Shown one piece after another: positions 7,197 through 15,525 of a stretch of 64,000 bases of DNA. Position numbers and translations under genes: made by a program. The stretch covers positions 1-64,000 of the forward strand of contig JBEKHR010000026.1 of NCBI GenBank assembly GCA_050012175.1, given 5' to 3'. Within the stretch, counting starts at the first letter, position 1; each line of letters opens with the position of its first letter. The notes below the pieces were generated by a model, which was given only the letters and a program-made list of their open reading frames with translations, searched no databases and was not told the DNA's origin. This DNA comes from CAVROP01 sp050012175. GTDB lineage: Bacteria; Acidobacteriota; Terriglobia; UBA7540.

Positions 7197-8441
7197 TTAA
7201 TGATGCCCACCGCCACCGCGCGCTGCTCCACCACCGCCACCGCGCGCTGCTCCACCACCGCCGCCACGCGCTGCTCCGCCACCAACGCTGGCCTTTCCCC
7301 GCGACGAATAGCTTTTTGCCTGTCCGCCCTTCTCGATGCCGCTGAAGGCGCCCGAGCGGACGCCGCTCTGACCGCGGGGTGCAGCGTAGCCTCGCGCCGC
7401 CTGCCTGTTTCCGTTGAAAGCTCCGGCCGTTGCGCCAGGACGGTTGGAAACTCCGCCGCGCGCGCCCCCACCTCGGTTGATGTCGCCACGGTTGGAAACT
7501 CCGCCGCCCGCGCCCCCACCTCGGTTGATGCTGCTACGGTTGGAAACTCCGCCGCGCGCGCCCCCACCTCGGTAGAAGGCGTTCCGGTTATAAAACGTGT
7601 TGCTCCGCGAGTAGTACCTGCCGCCGCCAAAAGTTGCGAATCGGCCACCCCAATTGAATCCCCAATGACCCCAGCCCCATCCAAAACCTCCGAAGAAGCC
7701 GATTCCGAAGCCGGGTCCGAACGAGAGGAACGGGCCGTTATACCAAATTCCGGGATACGGGTACCATCCCGGCCACGCCATGATGGGACCTCCATAAACC
7801 AGCCACGGATCATACGCGGGGACGTAAACGACCTCGGGGTTAGCAGGCTGAACGACAATCGAGGAGCCTTGCGTCGTTACGGTTTGCTGCGGCGTGGTCT
7901 TAAGATTGCCGGCTTCTTGCGCCCGCTGGCGCATCACCTGTACGGCATCCATCACATCCTGTTGCTGGTTGTAGTAGGCGTCGCCTAGCGATGACGTCCA
8001 GGAGAGGTTCTTGTCCATATTTCCAAGCACGGATGGAAATGCGGTGAGCGCCTTGACGCTCGGGTCCCAGGGTTGTTGGTCCACAGCTTGACCCAAAGCG
8101 TCGCCCTGCAAATCAGGATGCTCTTGCACCCATCGGTCGGCCTCGACGACTTGCTCGGGAAACGTGGAAGCCGCCAGGATCTGCGCCACCAGCGAATCCG
8201 GATACAGCGCAATCGGCGCTACCAACTGCTGCAATTGTTCGGGAGTCTGTTGCGTGTAGGGCGGCGCCGGCGCGGCCTGCGGCGGGGCTTGCGCGGCCTG
8301 CGGTGGGGCTTGCGTGTCTTGATGGGCCAACAGGCTCTGAGGGCAAGTCGCGAACAACAGAGCCAACGACAACAGGGAAATTAAAACCTGCTTGCCCAAT
8401 CGAGGCCTTGAGAACCTTGCGGCACGTCCGAAAATGTTCAT
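7197..8441 (-). CDS. DUF3300 family exported protein with Gly/Arg-rich repeat tail
   Basis: Start at ATG 8441 (MNIFGRAARFSRPRLGK), preceded by GAGGAGG with nine-base spacing; the longer frame to 8564 is not needed. A twin-arginine-free signal peptide (LISLLSLALLFATCPQSLLAH) is followed by proline/alanine/glutamine repeats and the DUF3300 core (LQQLVAPIALYPDSLVAQ, EADRWVQEHPDL, NPEVVYVPAYDPWLVYG). After a Trp/Gly/Phe-rich patch the C-terminus carries three RGGG-GGVSNR-type repeats of about 16 residues and three AARGGGGG units. At DNA level these are tandem repeats (about 7200-7270 and 7440-7575), prone to length change. Likely operon with the DUF2950 gene. Function unknown. Confidence 0.88.
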   Translation of the reverse strand: MNIFGRAARFSRPRLGKQVLISLLSLALLFATCPQSLLAHQDTQAPPQAAQAPPQAAPAPPYTQQTPEQLQQLVAPIALYPDSLVAQILAASTFPEQVVEADRWVQEHPDLQGDALGQAVDQQPWDPSVKALTAFPSVLGNMDKNLSWTSSLGDAYYNQQQDVMDAVQVMRQRAQEAGNLKTTPQQTVTTQGSSIVVQPANPEVVYVPAYDPWLVYGGPIMAWPGWYPYPGIWYNGPFLSFGPGFGIGFFGGFGWGWGHWGFNWGGRFATFGGGRYYSRSNTFYNRNAFYRGGGARGGVSNRSSINRGGGAGGGVSNRGDINRGGGARGGVSNRPGATAGAFNGNRQAARGYAAPRGQSGVRSGAFSGIEKGGQAKSYSSRGKASVGGGAARGGGGGAARGGGGGAARGGGGHH

Positions 8442-8571
8442 GTTCTTGAACCTCCTCTGCACCTTCATCCCCTCTTCTCGATCTGCCGAGGTAAGAGCGA
8501 CACCCTCAGGGACACCACGAATCGGCTCTCCTCGGGCACGGCCATGATCACAATAAGCCGCCATAGGGCGC

Positions 8572-8630
8572 CTGTCTGTTCAAAATTGACCACCTTCCGG
8601 TTCAATCTTGACCACCTTCCATTAGATGCC
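8572..8630. repeat. IS-end-like repeat, two units
   Basis: CTGTCTGTTCAAAATTGACC is followed 20 bases later by GGTTCAATCTTGACCACCTTCC. The unit TGTTCAAAATTG-CCAC also occurs, in either orientation, at 14614-14768, 16262-16331, 19172-19239 and 30930-31097. Repeated subterminal units of this kind resemble transposase-binding sites at the ends of IS21-type elements, but no transposase remains nearby. Confidence 0.5.
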
Positions 8631-9090
8631 CCTTGGCTTGAAAAGGAGAACGAGACTGGGGGCTCGGGGTTGGGGGCTAGGGGATAGGAATTAGGGGTTC
8701 GGGGTTCGGATTCCACGGGCGCTGGTGGAAGTGTAGGGGTCGCCGCGGCGACCGTTCGCCCTCGGGGCGAGCGCCGCAGGAAGAAAATGTAGCGCAAGGC
8801 TCGCTCTCCAGCCCGCCAATCTTGATTGCGGGCGGTTTTTCAACCGCGCCGTGATTCTGACGGCGCGGCGGGCTGGCGCAGACGGTCGCTTTTTACCGTC
8901 TGCGATCTCCCGAAGCTTTTCGTAGCGGCCGGCTTTAGCCGGGCAGCTTGGACAAGAAAGAACTTCAATCCCACACATATCATTCGTCGTAATCAACCGC
9001 GTACGCCTGCAAAAACTTTAGCTGCTCCTCCTGAAAACTTACCGCTCGATGGTGCTCCCCCTCGTTACCGATTGTGGCATGGATTCTCCC

Positions 9091-9308
9091 GCCCCTTCAG
9101 GGCGCAGACATTGAATAGGCCGAACGCAGTTCGGCTCTACACCAGGCCGTTGGCCTGGGCTGGGGTGGATCGTCCCGTTGGGGCTCATAATCGTCGCGCG
9201 CCCCTTCAGGGCGCAGACATTGAATAGGCCGAACGCAGTTCGGCCCTACACCAGGCCGTTGGCCTGGGCTGGGGTGGATCGTCCCTTCGGGCCTCACGAT
9301 CCTCGCGG
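9091..9308. repeat. Tandem duplication of a 109-bp unit
   Basis: The sequence beginning GCCCCTTCAGGGCGCAGACA at 9091 is repeated starting at 9200, with only a few differences over 109 bases (for example GGCTCTACACC versus GGCCCTACACC). Each unit contains three small palindromes: CCCCTTCAGGGC, CCGAACGCAGTTCGG and CCAGGCCGTTGGCCTGG. This looks like a REP doublet duplicated by slippage or by the transposase. Confidence 0.8.
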
Positions 9309-9609
9309 TTTTCCTCCTGGTCCAAAGCAACATTGCTGTAACTCGACCAGCAGAAGTTTTCAGTTATCAGTTTTCAGTTGTCAGTAACGACGGCTGGCAA
9401 GGCGATTGCGAATAGCGGACAACTGATCCCGAATCCCCAGCCCCGAGCCCCGATTCCCCAGCCCTTTCCGCGTTCCCTGCTCAGCACCGCAGCCCGCGCA
9501 GCGGGCGAAAGATGGTGGGTGCGTGACGTAGAAGTAGAGGTCAGGGCATTTTTCTTGATTTGTTGCACGCTTCTGAAGGTACTGGTACGCAAGGGCAAAG
9601 GCCCGGAGG

Positions 9610-9835
9610 GCCGATCCCGCCTTGCGGGATAGCCCAGGGCGCCAGCCCTGGGTCCAGAAAGCCCTCTGGTTCGCGGGAGCCCCAGCGGGGCGAAAGAAAA
9701 GGTCTCGACGCGGGCACTCTCCCCGGTTCTGCCGCCCCTTCCGGGGCTTGACCGGCGCTGGGGCTTGGTTTCCCAGGGCTTGCGCCCTGGGCTAAGTTCT
9801 ATCGCCCGCTACGCGGGCTGGCGTGACACCGCCCA
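9610..9835. repeat. REP-like palindrome cluster
   Basis: Successive palindromes: CCCGCCTTGCGGG, CCCAGGGCGCCAGCCCTGGG, CCCAGGGCTTGCGCCCTGGG and a final GCCCGCTACGCGGGC followed by TGGCGTGACACCGCCC. The last block matches the repeat that terminates the aldolase fragment near 543-560, so these two loci belong to one repeat family and probably depend on the same REP-associated transposase. Confidence 0.65.
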
Positions 9836-10161
9836 TCTTCCGGCCCCTTGACCAGCCATTTTCGCGCGGAATTCAACTATTCCAGCAGCCTATGCCTTCG
9901 CCATCAAGGGAAGAACTGCGTTACCTGCTCCGCATCATAGCCCGCGCAGCGGGTCCCGCCGCAACCAATGACCAGGTTTTCATTGCCGATTGCTGATTGC
10001 CGATTGTCGATTGAAGAAGTGGTGGGGCAACTTCCTCCCCTGTCAATCAGTCCCGCCTCGGCGGGATGCATCGAAAATCGGCAATTGGGCGCCGAGGCGG
10101 GCGCCTGCCCTACGTGCGTCCTACGGGCTCCAGACTCCTGAACCCTGACTGCTGCATTTTG

Positions 10162-10562
10162 TCTCTTGACAGGCGGAGCAGGATAGGCTAGAATAGTAAG
10201 TGGGATTGTGGAAGAAACAGGATTCGGGGGCAATGCTAAATTATGAATTGTGAATTATGGATTGCGAGTTCCCTTCTTACTTCTGGCCACCGCCGACTGC
10301 CTTCTGCTTTCTGCCGACTGCGTACTGCATTTGAGGGGAGTTCGAGTTGGCGGTACTCTTGGCCCGTTCCGCAGTCTACGACAAGATGTCACCGCCCACA
10401 GGGAAAGAAAAATCAGTAACTTCAAAAACTGACGGAACGACGCGGGAATGTTATTGAAAACAAAGGACGGCAGTGGAAAACTCGGGAACGAAGCGGGAAT
10501 GTATATGAAAACAAAGGAGATGCGAGTATAAAGCGGGAATGTTATTGAAAAGAAAGGGTGTT
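10162..10562 (+). repeat. Dispersed element, copy A: sigma-70 promoter plus three 25-bp units
   Basis: This block is homologous over most of its length to 43781-44155. It opens with TTGACA (10166-10171), a 17-base spacer and TAGAAT (10189-10194), an almost perfect sigma-70 promoter. The middle keeps CTTGGCCCGT-CCGCAGT and TACGACAAGATGTCACCGCC. It ends with three copies of a 25-bp motif (GCGGGAATGT, four variable bases, GAAAACAAAGG) at 10442-10466, 10493-10517 and 10533-10557. No protein of convincing quality is encoded. It stops 30 bp from the end of ackA on the opposite strand. Confidence 0.75.
10166..10194 (+). promoter_or_regulatory. Sigma-70 promoter inside dispersed element copy A
   Basis: TTGACA and TAGAAT with a 17-base spacer. 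The same arrangement (TTGACA, 17 bases, TAGCAT) is retained in copy B at 43785-43813, while the spacer has diverged. This argues that the promoter is selected rather than accidental. It would produce a rightward transcript through the three 25-bp units and antisense into the 3' end of ackA. Confidence 0.6.
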
Positions 10563-10592
10563 AGCCTGGACTTCCCACGACGCTGGATGTTG

Positions 10593-11825
10593 TCATGATT
10601 GTTCCACTTCCGATGCTTGTTTGTCCTTTCCAAGGGCAAGACCCAAAACGCGACAGACCGTGTTCGCGATCATCCATTCCTCGTCCGTATGAATGACGCG
10701 GACCGCAACCCGGCTGGCCGCCGCGGAAATCACGCCCTCATTCGCTGCGTTTCGCTTTTCTTCGAGTTCGATTCCAAGGAATCCCAGCCCGTCGCAAATC
10801 CGGGCGCGGACCGTGGGCGCATTCTCTCCAATGCCGCCGGCGAACACCAGCGTGTCCAGTCCGCCCAGCGCCGCCGCGAACGCGCCGACCCATTTCTTCA
10901 CCTGGTAGCAAAACAGCGCCACGGCTTCCGCCGCCCGCACGTCTTGCGTTTCGTGCTCCAGCAAGTCGCGCATGTCGGAACTGGTCTCCGACACGCCGAG
11001 CAGTCCGGACTGAAAATTGACCATCGCATTGAATCGTTTTGCATCGAGGCCCTCGGTGCGCGCCAGATACCAAACCAGCCCGGGATCGAGGTCACCGGAG
11101 CGGGTGCTCATCGGCACCCCGGCCGTCGGGGTGAAACTCATGCTTGTATCCACGGGTTTGCCTTCACGCACCGCCGCCAGGCTCGCGCCATTACCGAGGT
11201 GAGCGAGGATGACCCGGCCTTGTGCCGCTTCCGTTCCGGCCAGGCGGGCCAGTTCTCCCATTAGAAACGCATACGACAACCCGTGAAACCCGTACCGCCG
11301 CACCCCCTGCGCTTCGTAGCGGCGCGGGATCGGCAACAACCGGGCCACGCGCGGCAAGTCATGGTGAAAAGCCGTGTCGAAACACGCCACTTGGGGCAGG
11401 TCAGGAAATCGGCGATGAAACGCCTCGGTCAACAGGATCTCCTCCGGCAGATGCTCAGGATCGAATGCACTGAGCCGGCGCAACTCCCCAACCATTTCCG
11501 CAGTGATTCGCTGCGGCTTGCTATACTTCGGCCCGCCATGCACCACGCGATGCCCCACCGCGGTCAATGCATTACGCCCGCTGCGTTCCAGGATCCAATC
11601 CATCAGAGCGCCCACCGCCACCCTGTGATCCGGCGCCGGCACTGGCCGCGAAAAGTTGTCCGCCTGGTTCAAGCCTTTCACCCGCAAGGTGGACCCCGGC
11701 AGTCCAATCCGCTCAATCTCGCCCTCCAGAATCCGTCGGAGCGAATCACCGGCCTCGAACAGCGCGAACTTGATGCTCGACGAGCCGCCATTGATCGTCA
11801 GGATGCGTGGGTTAGCTGGTTTCAT
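10593..11825 (-). CDS. ackA: Acetate kinase
   Basis: Converts acetyl-phosphate plus ADP to acetate plus ATP. The 410-residue product starts at ATG 11825 (MKPANPRILTINGGSSSIKF); upstream codons in the same frame run into the HAD gene and are not homologous. Family signatures are NGGSSSIKFALFE at the N-terminus, RYGFHGLSYAF (about residue 175; most acetate kinases have HGTSH here, so this copy is a divergent form), HLGNGASLAAV, and FAGGIGENAPTVRARIC near the C-terminus. The start overlaps the end of the HAD gene by 14 bases, so they form an operon. It would complete the phosphoketolase route begun by xfp at 740-3109. Confidence 0.93.
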   Translation of the reverse strand: MKPANPRILTINGGSSSIKFALFEAGDSLRRILEGEIERIGLPGSTLRVKGLNQADNFSRPVPAPDHRVAVGALMDWILERSGRNALTAVGHRVVHGGPKYSKPQRITAEMVGELRRLSAFDPEHLPEEILLTEAFHRRFPDLPQVACFDTAFHHDLPRVARLLPIPRRYEAQGVRRYGFHGLSYAFLMGELARLAGTEAAQGRVILAHLGNGASLAAVREGKPVDTSMSFTPTAGVPMSTRSGDLDPGLVWYLARTEGLDAKRFNAMVNFQSGLLGVSETSSDMRDLLEHETQDVRAAEAVALFCYQVKKWVGAFAAALGGLDTLVFAGGIGENAPTVRARICDGLGFLGIELEEKRNAANEGVISAAASRVAVRVIHTDEEWMIANTVCRVLGLALGKDKQASEVEQS

Positions 11826-12459
11826 GGCTGATTCCTTCGTCATTCGGCAATCCGACCGAAGCCAGTTTCGCGCAAGTGGACCTGTAATCCGTGTGAAGAA
11901 TGCTTGGAATCCCCAAGCCTTCCGCGATCTGGACGAACATGGGGGTGTTTTCGATATAGACGACCTGCCGGGCTGGCGCCTGGGCGATGTCCAGCGCCAG
12001 CCGAAAGATGTCCGCGTCGGGCTTGCGGACGTGGACGAAGCAGGAGGAAATAAAAGAATCCACAAACCTGTCCAGCTTGAACTTGCGAATCCGATACACA
12101 TTCAGTTCGCGCGCTTCGTTGCTGACCACGACGACCTTCAGCCCGTGCCGGACCTTGAGTTGAGCGACCAGCTCGATCATTTCGGGGTAAGGTTTCGATT
12201 GCGCGAACATAAAGCGCCGAAACTGAGCCTGGGTGAACGGTCGCTTTTGGTAGAAGACCACCCGACCCAAATATTCTTCCAGCGTGAGCTTTCCCTCCTC
12301 GTAGGTGTCGAAGGTCAGGTGATGCCGATCCTCCATCTCGGCCAAGTCCAGCTTGAAGTTCGTTGCCGCCCGTTTGCGGGCATGATGATCCCACCCGTCG
12401 GTGAGCAAGACGCCGCCGATATCCAGAAACACGCAGGTGATTGCAGTCGCTTTCTTCAT
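11812..12459 (-). CDS. HAD-superfamily hydrolase (YihX-like)
   Basis: A 215-residue protein from ATG 12459 (MKKATAITCVFLDIGGVLL; GGAAGG upstream). HAD motif I is the D-x-G-G-V form (FLDIGGVLLTDGWD); motif II is VVVSNEARE (about residue 115), motif III is the lysine of VRKPDADIF, and motif IV is VYIENTPMFV, where the usual acidic pair is reduced. A helical cap lies between motifs I and II. The D-x-G-x-V variant is typical of the YihX/epoxide-hydrolase-like branch, some of which dephosphorylate glucose 1-phosphate; with glgB upstream and ackA downstream a sugar-phosphate substrate is plausible but unproven. Overlaps ackA by 14 bases. Confidence 0.85.
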   Translation of the reverse strand: MKKATAITCVFLDIGGVLLTDGWDHHARKRAATNFKLDLAEMEDRHHLTFDTYEEGKLTLEEYLGRVVFYQKRPFTQAQFRRFMFAQSKPYPEMIELVAQLKVRHGLKVVVVSNEARELNVYRIRKFKLDRFVDSFISSCFVHVRKPDADIFRLALDIAQAPARQVVYIENTPMFVQIAEGLGIPSILHTDYRSTCAKLASVGLPNDEGISHETS

Positions 12460-12544
12460 TTTCTTTCCTTCCGTCGATCGGATCATCGCTGCCACAGGAT
12501 TCGTGCGTCTTCCAGCGGGATCGCAACCCCGTCGCAGTGCGGTA

Positions 12545-12760
12545 TCACTCGCTCTGCATGGCCTCCAGGTAGCAGCTCCTGTCGACGCAGCGCGTCACCA
12601 CCAGAACTGCCCGGTGACGGTCCAGCTACAGGGCACGATCCAGCACCTTCCGGCCTTCGATGGCCTTGCTGCCTTGACCCACCAGCACGAAAGCAAATTG
12701 CTCTCCCTCCAGGTGGGCCAAACCACACTCGATGAATTGCACGCCGATACTTCGAAACCC
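12545..12760 (-). pseudogene. Degenerate receiver-like protein fragment (paralogue of 41422-41796)
   Basis: Reading the minus strand from about 12760 gives GFRSIGVQFIECGLAHLEGEQFAFVLVGQGSKAIEGRKVLDRAL, then an in-frame TAG (12626-12628), then LDRHRAVLVVTRCVDRSCYLEAMQ and a TGA at 12545-12547. This aligns throughout with the intact protein at 41422-41796 (EDFDFAIVGQGSASFEGRCVLERAAEMHRN...CYLEAMELG). The N-terminal strand and the last third are missing and one stop interrupts the middle, so it is a pseudogene. It lies between the HAD gene and the damaged glgB. Confidence 0.65.
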
Positions 12761-12847
12761 TGGCTTTAATGCGCATACTGTTCTGTCAGCAGTGTGAGGC
12801 CCACTCGGCATCATACGCGACACTTGTTTGGTTCCGGCTACGCCGGG

Positions 12848-12956
12848 TTAGGATAAGTCCAGGGCCCCCGGCCTGAGAACCAGGACGCCAAGGGGCGGAA
12901 TCGTCAGGTTTAGCGAGTAGGGCCTACCATGCAGCGGCAGGGGAACCGCTTCCACA
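12848..12956 (-). pseudogene. Detached C-terminal end of glgB
   Basis: In the frame offset from the main glgB reading, this stretch encodes VEAVPLPLHGRPYSLNLTIP and then PLGVLVLRPG. This is the conserved final strand of GlgB-type branching enzymes. It is contiguous with the truncated main frame, showing that an internal out-of-frame deletion, not a simple early stop, damaged the gene. Confidence 0.75.
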
Positions 12957-14486
12957 CGGCCGCAACCCGGAATGCAGCGGATGCTCCAACAAGTGCCAAT
13001 CCAGGCTGCGATCGTGGTTCCATTCGTCCCATTGCCCAAATTCGCTGCCCATGAACAACAGCTTCTTCCCGGGATGGCCCCACATATAGCCGTAAAGGAG
13101 CCGCAGGTTCGCGAACTTACACCAGTCATCGCCTGGCATCTTGGTAACCATCGAACCCTTGCCGTACACCACTTCATCGTGCGAGAGAGGCAATACGAAA
13201 TTCTCCGAGAAAGCGTAAACCAAGCTGAAAGTGATCTTATGTTGGTGATACCTGCGATAAATCGGGTCCTTCGACATGTATTCAAGAGTGTCGTGCATCC
13301 GACCCATGTTCCATTTGAGGCCGAAGCCGAGACCGCCGAGATACACCGGTCGCGACACCATCGGCCAGGCGGTGGATTCCTCGGCAATCATCATTGCATC
13401 GGGAAATGCGGCGTACACTTGTTCGTTCATTTGCCGCAGGAACTGAAGCGCGTCAACGTTCTCTCTGCCTCCATACTGATTGGGGATCCACTGTCCTTTG
13501 CGGCGTCCGTAGTCAAGGTACAGCATCGAGGCGACGGCATCCACCCGCAGGCCGTCGACGTGATACTTGTCGTACCAAAACATGGCATTGGCGATCAGAA
13601 AACCTCGAACCTCGGAACGCCCATAGTTGAATACGAACGTATTCCACTCGGGCTGCTCGCCCTGCCGCGGGTCGGAATGTTCGTACAGATGCGTGCCGTC
13701 GAAATAACCCAGCCCGGCTTGGTCTTTGGGGAAATGAGCCGGGACCCAGTCGACTATCACTCCGATCTCACGTTGATGAAGGCAATCCACCAGGTACATG
13801 AAATCCGCGGGCGTGCCGAATCGGCTCGTTGGTGTGTAATAGCCGATGACTTCATACCCCCAGGAGCCATCGAATGGGTACTCCATGACGGGAAGAAACT
13901 CGACATGCGTATAACCTGCCTCATGCACATAGTCCGCAAGTTGCACAGCCATTTCCAGGTAAGTCAGTGGATGGTTTCCGTCCTCCGGCACCCTCCTCCA
14001 GGAGCCGAGATGGACTTCATAAATGGAGACGGCGCAACCCAGACCGTTTCTCCTGGCGCGGTTCGCCATCCACTCGCTATCTCCCCACGAATAAGTGCTG
14101 AGGTCCCACACCCGGGAGGCGGTTTGCGGCCGGATTTCCGCCGCAAATGCGTACGGATCGGCTTTATCTACTTCATAACCACGATACTGGGACGTAATGT
14201 GATATTTGTACCGCGCTCCCGGCCCCACTTCCGGTACAAAGCCCTCCCATACCCCAGTTGCTCCGCGCGATACGAGGGCATTCGATCGCGGGTCCCATCC
14301 GTTAAAGTCCCCGAGTACGCTGACCTGCTTGGCGTTGGGCGCCCACACGGCGAAATGAACGCCGCGCTGCCCGGCCAACTCGCCGAGGCGTGCCCCCATC
14401 TTCTCGTAGGCACGGCAGTGCGTGCCTTCCTCCAGCAGATACATATCGTAGTCGCTTATCCATGGAGCTTGCGTTGAGCTTCGCAT
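12924..14486 (-). CDS. glgB: 1,4-alpha-glucan branching enzyme with deleted C-terminal domain
   Basis: Transfers alpha-1,4 glucan segments to 1,6 positions in glycogen. The 520-residue product has the CBM48 domain (VHFAVWAPNAKQVSVLGDFNGWD, about residue 45) and a full GH13 barrel with YEVHLGSW, the nucleophile region DGLRVDAVASMLYLDYGR, the acid IAEEST and LSHDEVVYGKGSM. Branching enzymes of this type have about 630 residues. After LLEHPLHSGL (about residue 510) the frame shifts and stops at 12924. In the neighbouring frame the DNA continues directly with EAVPLPLHGRPYSLNL to a stop at 12848, which is the normal extreme C-terminus. About 100 residues of the all-beta C-domain are therefore deleted and the junction is out of frame. 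Probably inactive. Confidence 0.88.
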   Translation of the reverse strand: MRSSTQAPWISDYDMYLLEEGTHCRAYEKMGARLGELAGQRGVHFAVWAPNAKQVSVLGDFNGWDPRSNALVSRGATGVWEGFVPEVGPGARYKYHITSQYRGYEVDKADPYAFAAEIRPQTASRVWDLSTYSWGDSEWMANRARRNGLGCAVSIYEVHLGSWRRVPEDGNHPLTYLEMAVQLADYVHEAGYTHVEFLPVMEYPFDGSWGYEVIGYYTPTSRFGTPADFMYLVDCLHQREIGVIVDWVPAHFPKDQAGLGYFDGTHLYEHSDPRQGEQPEWNTFVFNYGRSEVRGFLIANAMFWYDKYHVDGLRVDAVASMLYLDYGRRKGQWIPNQYGGRENVDALQFLRQMNEQVYAAFPDAMMIAEESTAWPMVSRPVYLGGLGFGLKWNMGRMHDTLEYMSKDPIYRRYHQHKITFSLVYAFSENFVLPLSHDEVVYGKGSMVTKMPGDDWCKFANLRLLYGYMWGHPGKKLLFMGSEFGQWDEWNHDRSLDWHLLEHPLHSGLRPCGSGSPAAAW

Positions 14487-14874
14487 CGCCTCTCACCTAA
14501 AGGTAGCCGAACGTGGTCTAATGACTTCGGTTACCAATAGAATTCTCCCCTGTCCTCCCTTGCTGGCTATCCTGGCTTACACGACCTTTATAAAGGGATG
14601 TGACTCGCGAGGCAGTTCAAAACTGCTCAGAGGGGTGGTCAGAATTGCTCAAATGGTAAGCAAAGCAACTGTGGTGGGAACGGGAGCCAAAGCTCTCGAC
14701 GGGGGATACTGATTCTCATGGATTGACGGAATAGGCGAAACTGAGACCATGAGCAATTCTGAACAGACGTGCAATGCGTCATCTGCCATCATCTGATGTA
14801 GTGTTCCTGGAGAGGAAGGCCTGTTCCCCGCGTTCTGGCTCCGGGATGAACGTTCCTTGAGGAGTAGAGCAATC
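14487..14874. other. Intergenic with paired IS-end-like repeats
   Basis: No gene recognised. Contains the repeat pair at 14614-14768. The right end carries GAGGAG at 14859-14864 serving the small gene at 14875. Confidence 0.5.
14614..14768. repeat. Miniature element: two IS-end-like repeats facing inward
   Basis: The left side has AGTTCAAAACTGCTCAGAGG followed by GGTCAGAATTGCTCAAATGG (14614-14656). The right side has ATGAGCAATTCTGAACAGAC (14749-14768). CAGAATTGCTCA and TGAGCAATTCTG are exact reverse complements, about 100 bp apart. The interior holds no gene. A second pair with the same layout lies at 30930-31097, suggesting small non-autonomous elements. Confidence 0.6.
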
Positions 14875-15051
14875 ATGAAAGTAGCGTTAAAGCCTATTAT
14901 CGAAGCACTCAAACATGATGGCAATCAACTGGAACACCACGCCCGGAAGCTGAGAACAATCTCTCCCAATCTCGAAGCGGAGGCTGAGGAAATAGACGAC
15001 AGGGTGGCGTCCATCAGAAAGCAGATCGAGATTTTGGAACAGTGGGAATAG
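14875..15051 (+). CDS. Small hypothetical helical protein
   Basis: A 58-residue product from ATG 14875, preceded by GAGGAG with ten-base spacing (an in-frame upstream ATG at 14857 precedes the Shine-Dalgarno sequence and is unlikely). The sequence, starting MKVALKPIIEALKHDGNQLE and ending RKQIEILEQWE, is highly charged with heptad-like leucine and isoleucine spacing, so it should form helices or a coiled coil. No signal peptide. Function unknown. It begins a run of small plus-strand frames up to 15783. Confidence 0.55.
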   Translation: MKVALKPIIEALKHDGNQLEHHARKLRTISPNLEAEAEEIDDRVASIRKQIEILEQWE

Positions 15052-15168
15052 CCACGAATCCGAGGGGACCGTTGATTCTCCATTCCATCTTGAGTTACAA
15101 AGGTTCGGCGGCGCAATATGACCCAAACAGGTGAGGGTGGCGGGTCTGTGCAAAACTGAACGTCTTGC

Positions 15169-15378
15169 ATGGCAGAAATGAGAGACCATAAAGATATGCC
15201 AAACACAGGTGAAAGACGAGAGATCACTGCACGTGTGAATGCGAAGGAAGCGGAAACCGTTCAAGAGTCTCAGAAGCTGGTGTCGAAAACAAAGCAGCTC
15301 TCCGCAAGCAGGGACGCGGAGAGCCGGGTGCGAAGCGCCAGAGCACAGAAGGGCCGATCTCGCGAACGTACAGCGTGA
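15169..15378 (+). CDS. Possible small charged protein
   Basis: An open frame of 69 codons (MAEMRDHKDMPNTGERREIT to the basic end KGRSRERTA), rich in Arg, Lys, Glu and Ser and predicted to be helical. There is no strong ribosome binding site and no family that I recognise. It is kept because it lies between two more convincing small genes on the same strand and has similarly charged composition. It may be non-coding. Confidence 0.25.
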   Translation: MAEMRDHKDMPNTGERREITARVNAKEAETVQESQKLVSKTKQLSASRDAESRVRSARAQKGRSRERTA

Positions 15379-15525
15379 TACCCGGTTTCATCGGGCGATG
15401 GTGAAGGACCGCGCGAAACTGAAGAGCATCGCCGCGACCAAGACGCCGCCTACGATTGTTGGTGAGATTCATCCATTGAGTAGTCACTGTTCGGCACTCA
15501 ATTCTGGCGCTCTCGGGAGGTGTCC

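Larger units (their letters stand above)
8442..10592. other. About 2.1 kb without a credible gene; repeat-rich
   Basis: Open frames here are short and of repeat-like composition. The stretch contains an insertion-sequence-end-like block (8572-8630), low-complexity GGGGCTCGGGGTT text (8650-8720), hairpins (8868-8910), a 109-bp tandem repeat (9091-9308), a TTCAGTTATCAGTTTTCAG run (9357-9384), REP-like palindromes (9610-9835) and the promoter-bearing element 10162-10562. It looks like an accumulation zone for non-coding mobile repeats. Confidence 0.6.

Noticed and set aside
9091..9308. Small CRISPR or iteron origin
   Set aside because: Two 109-bp direct repeats composed of palindromes, with no spacer diversity, no replication gene and no AT-rich region; best described as a tandem REP doublet.
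10442..10557. CRISPR array
   Set aside because: The three 25-bp units are regularly placed, but spacers are unequal (26 and 15 bp), only three units exist, the units are imperfect and no cas genes are present. The same spacing recurs in the other copy of the element.
12626..12823. Independent 65-residue minus-strand gene
   Set aside because: Its sequence is part of the broken receiver-like pseudogene; the first 21 residues are not homologous to the family.
11656..14477. Long plus-strand frames of 359 and 501 codons opposite ackA, the HAD gene and glgB
   Set aside because: They are antisense to genes with clear catalytic motifs; their translations show no domain and the codon pattern is that of a complementary strand.
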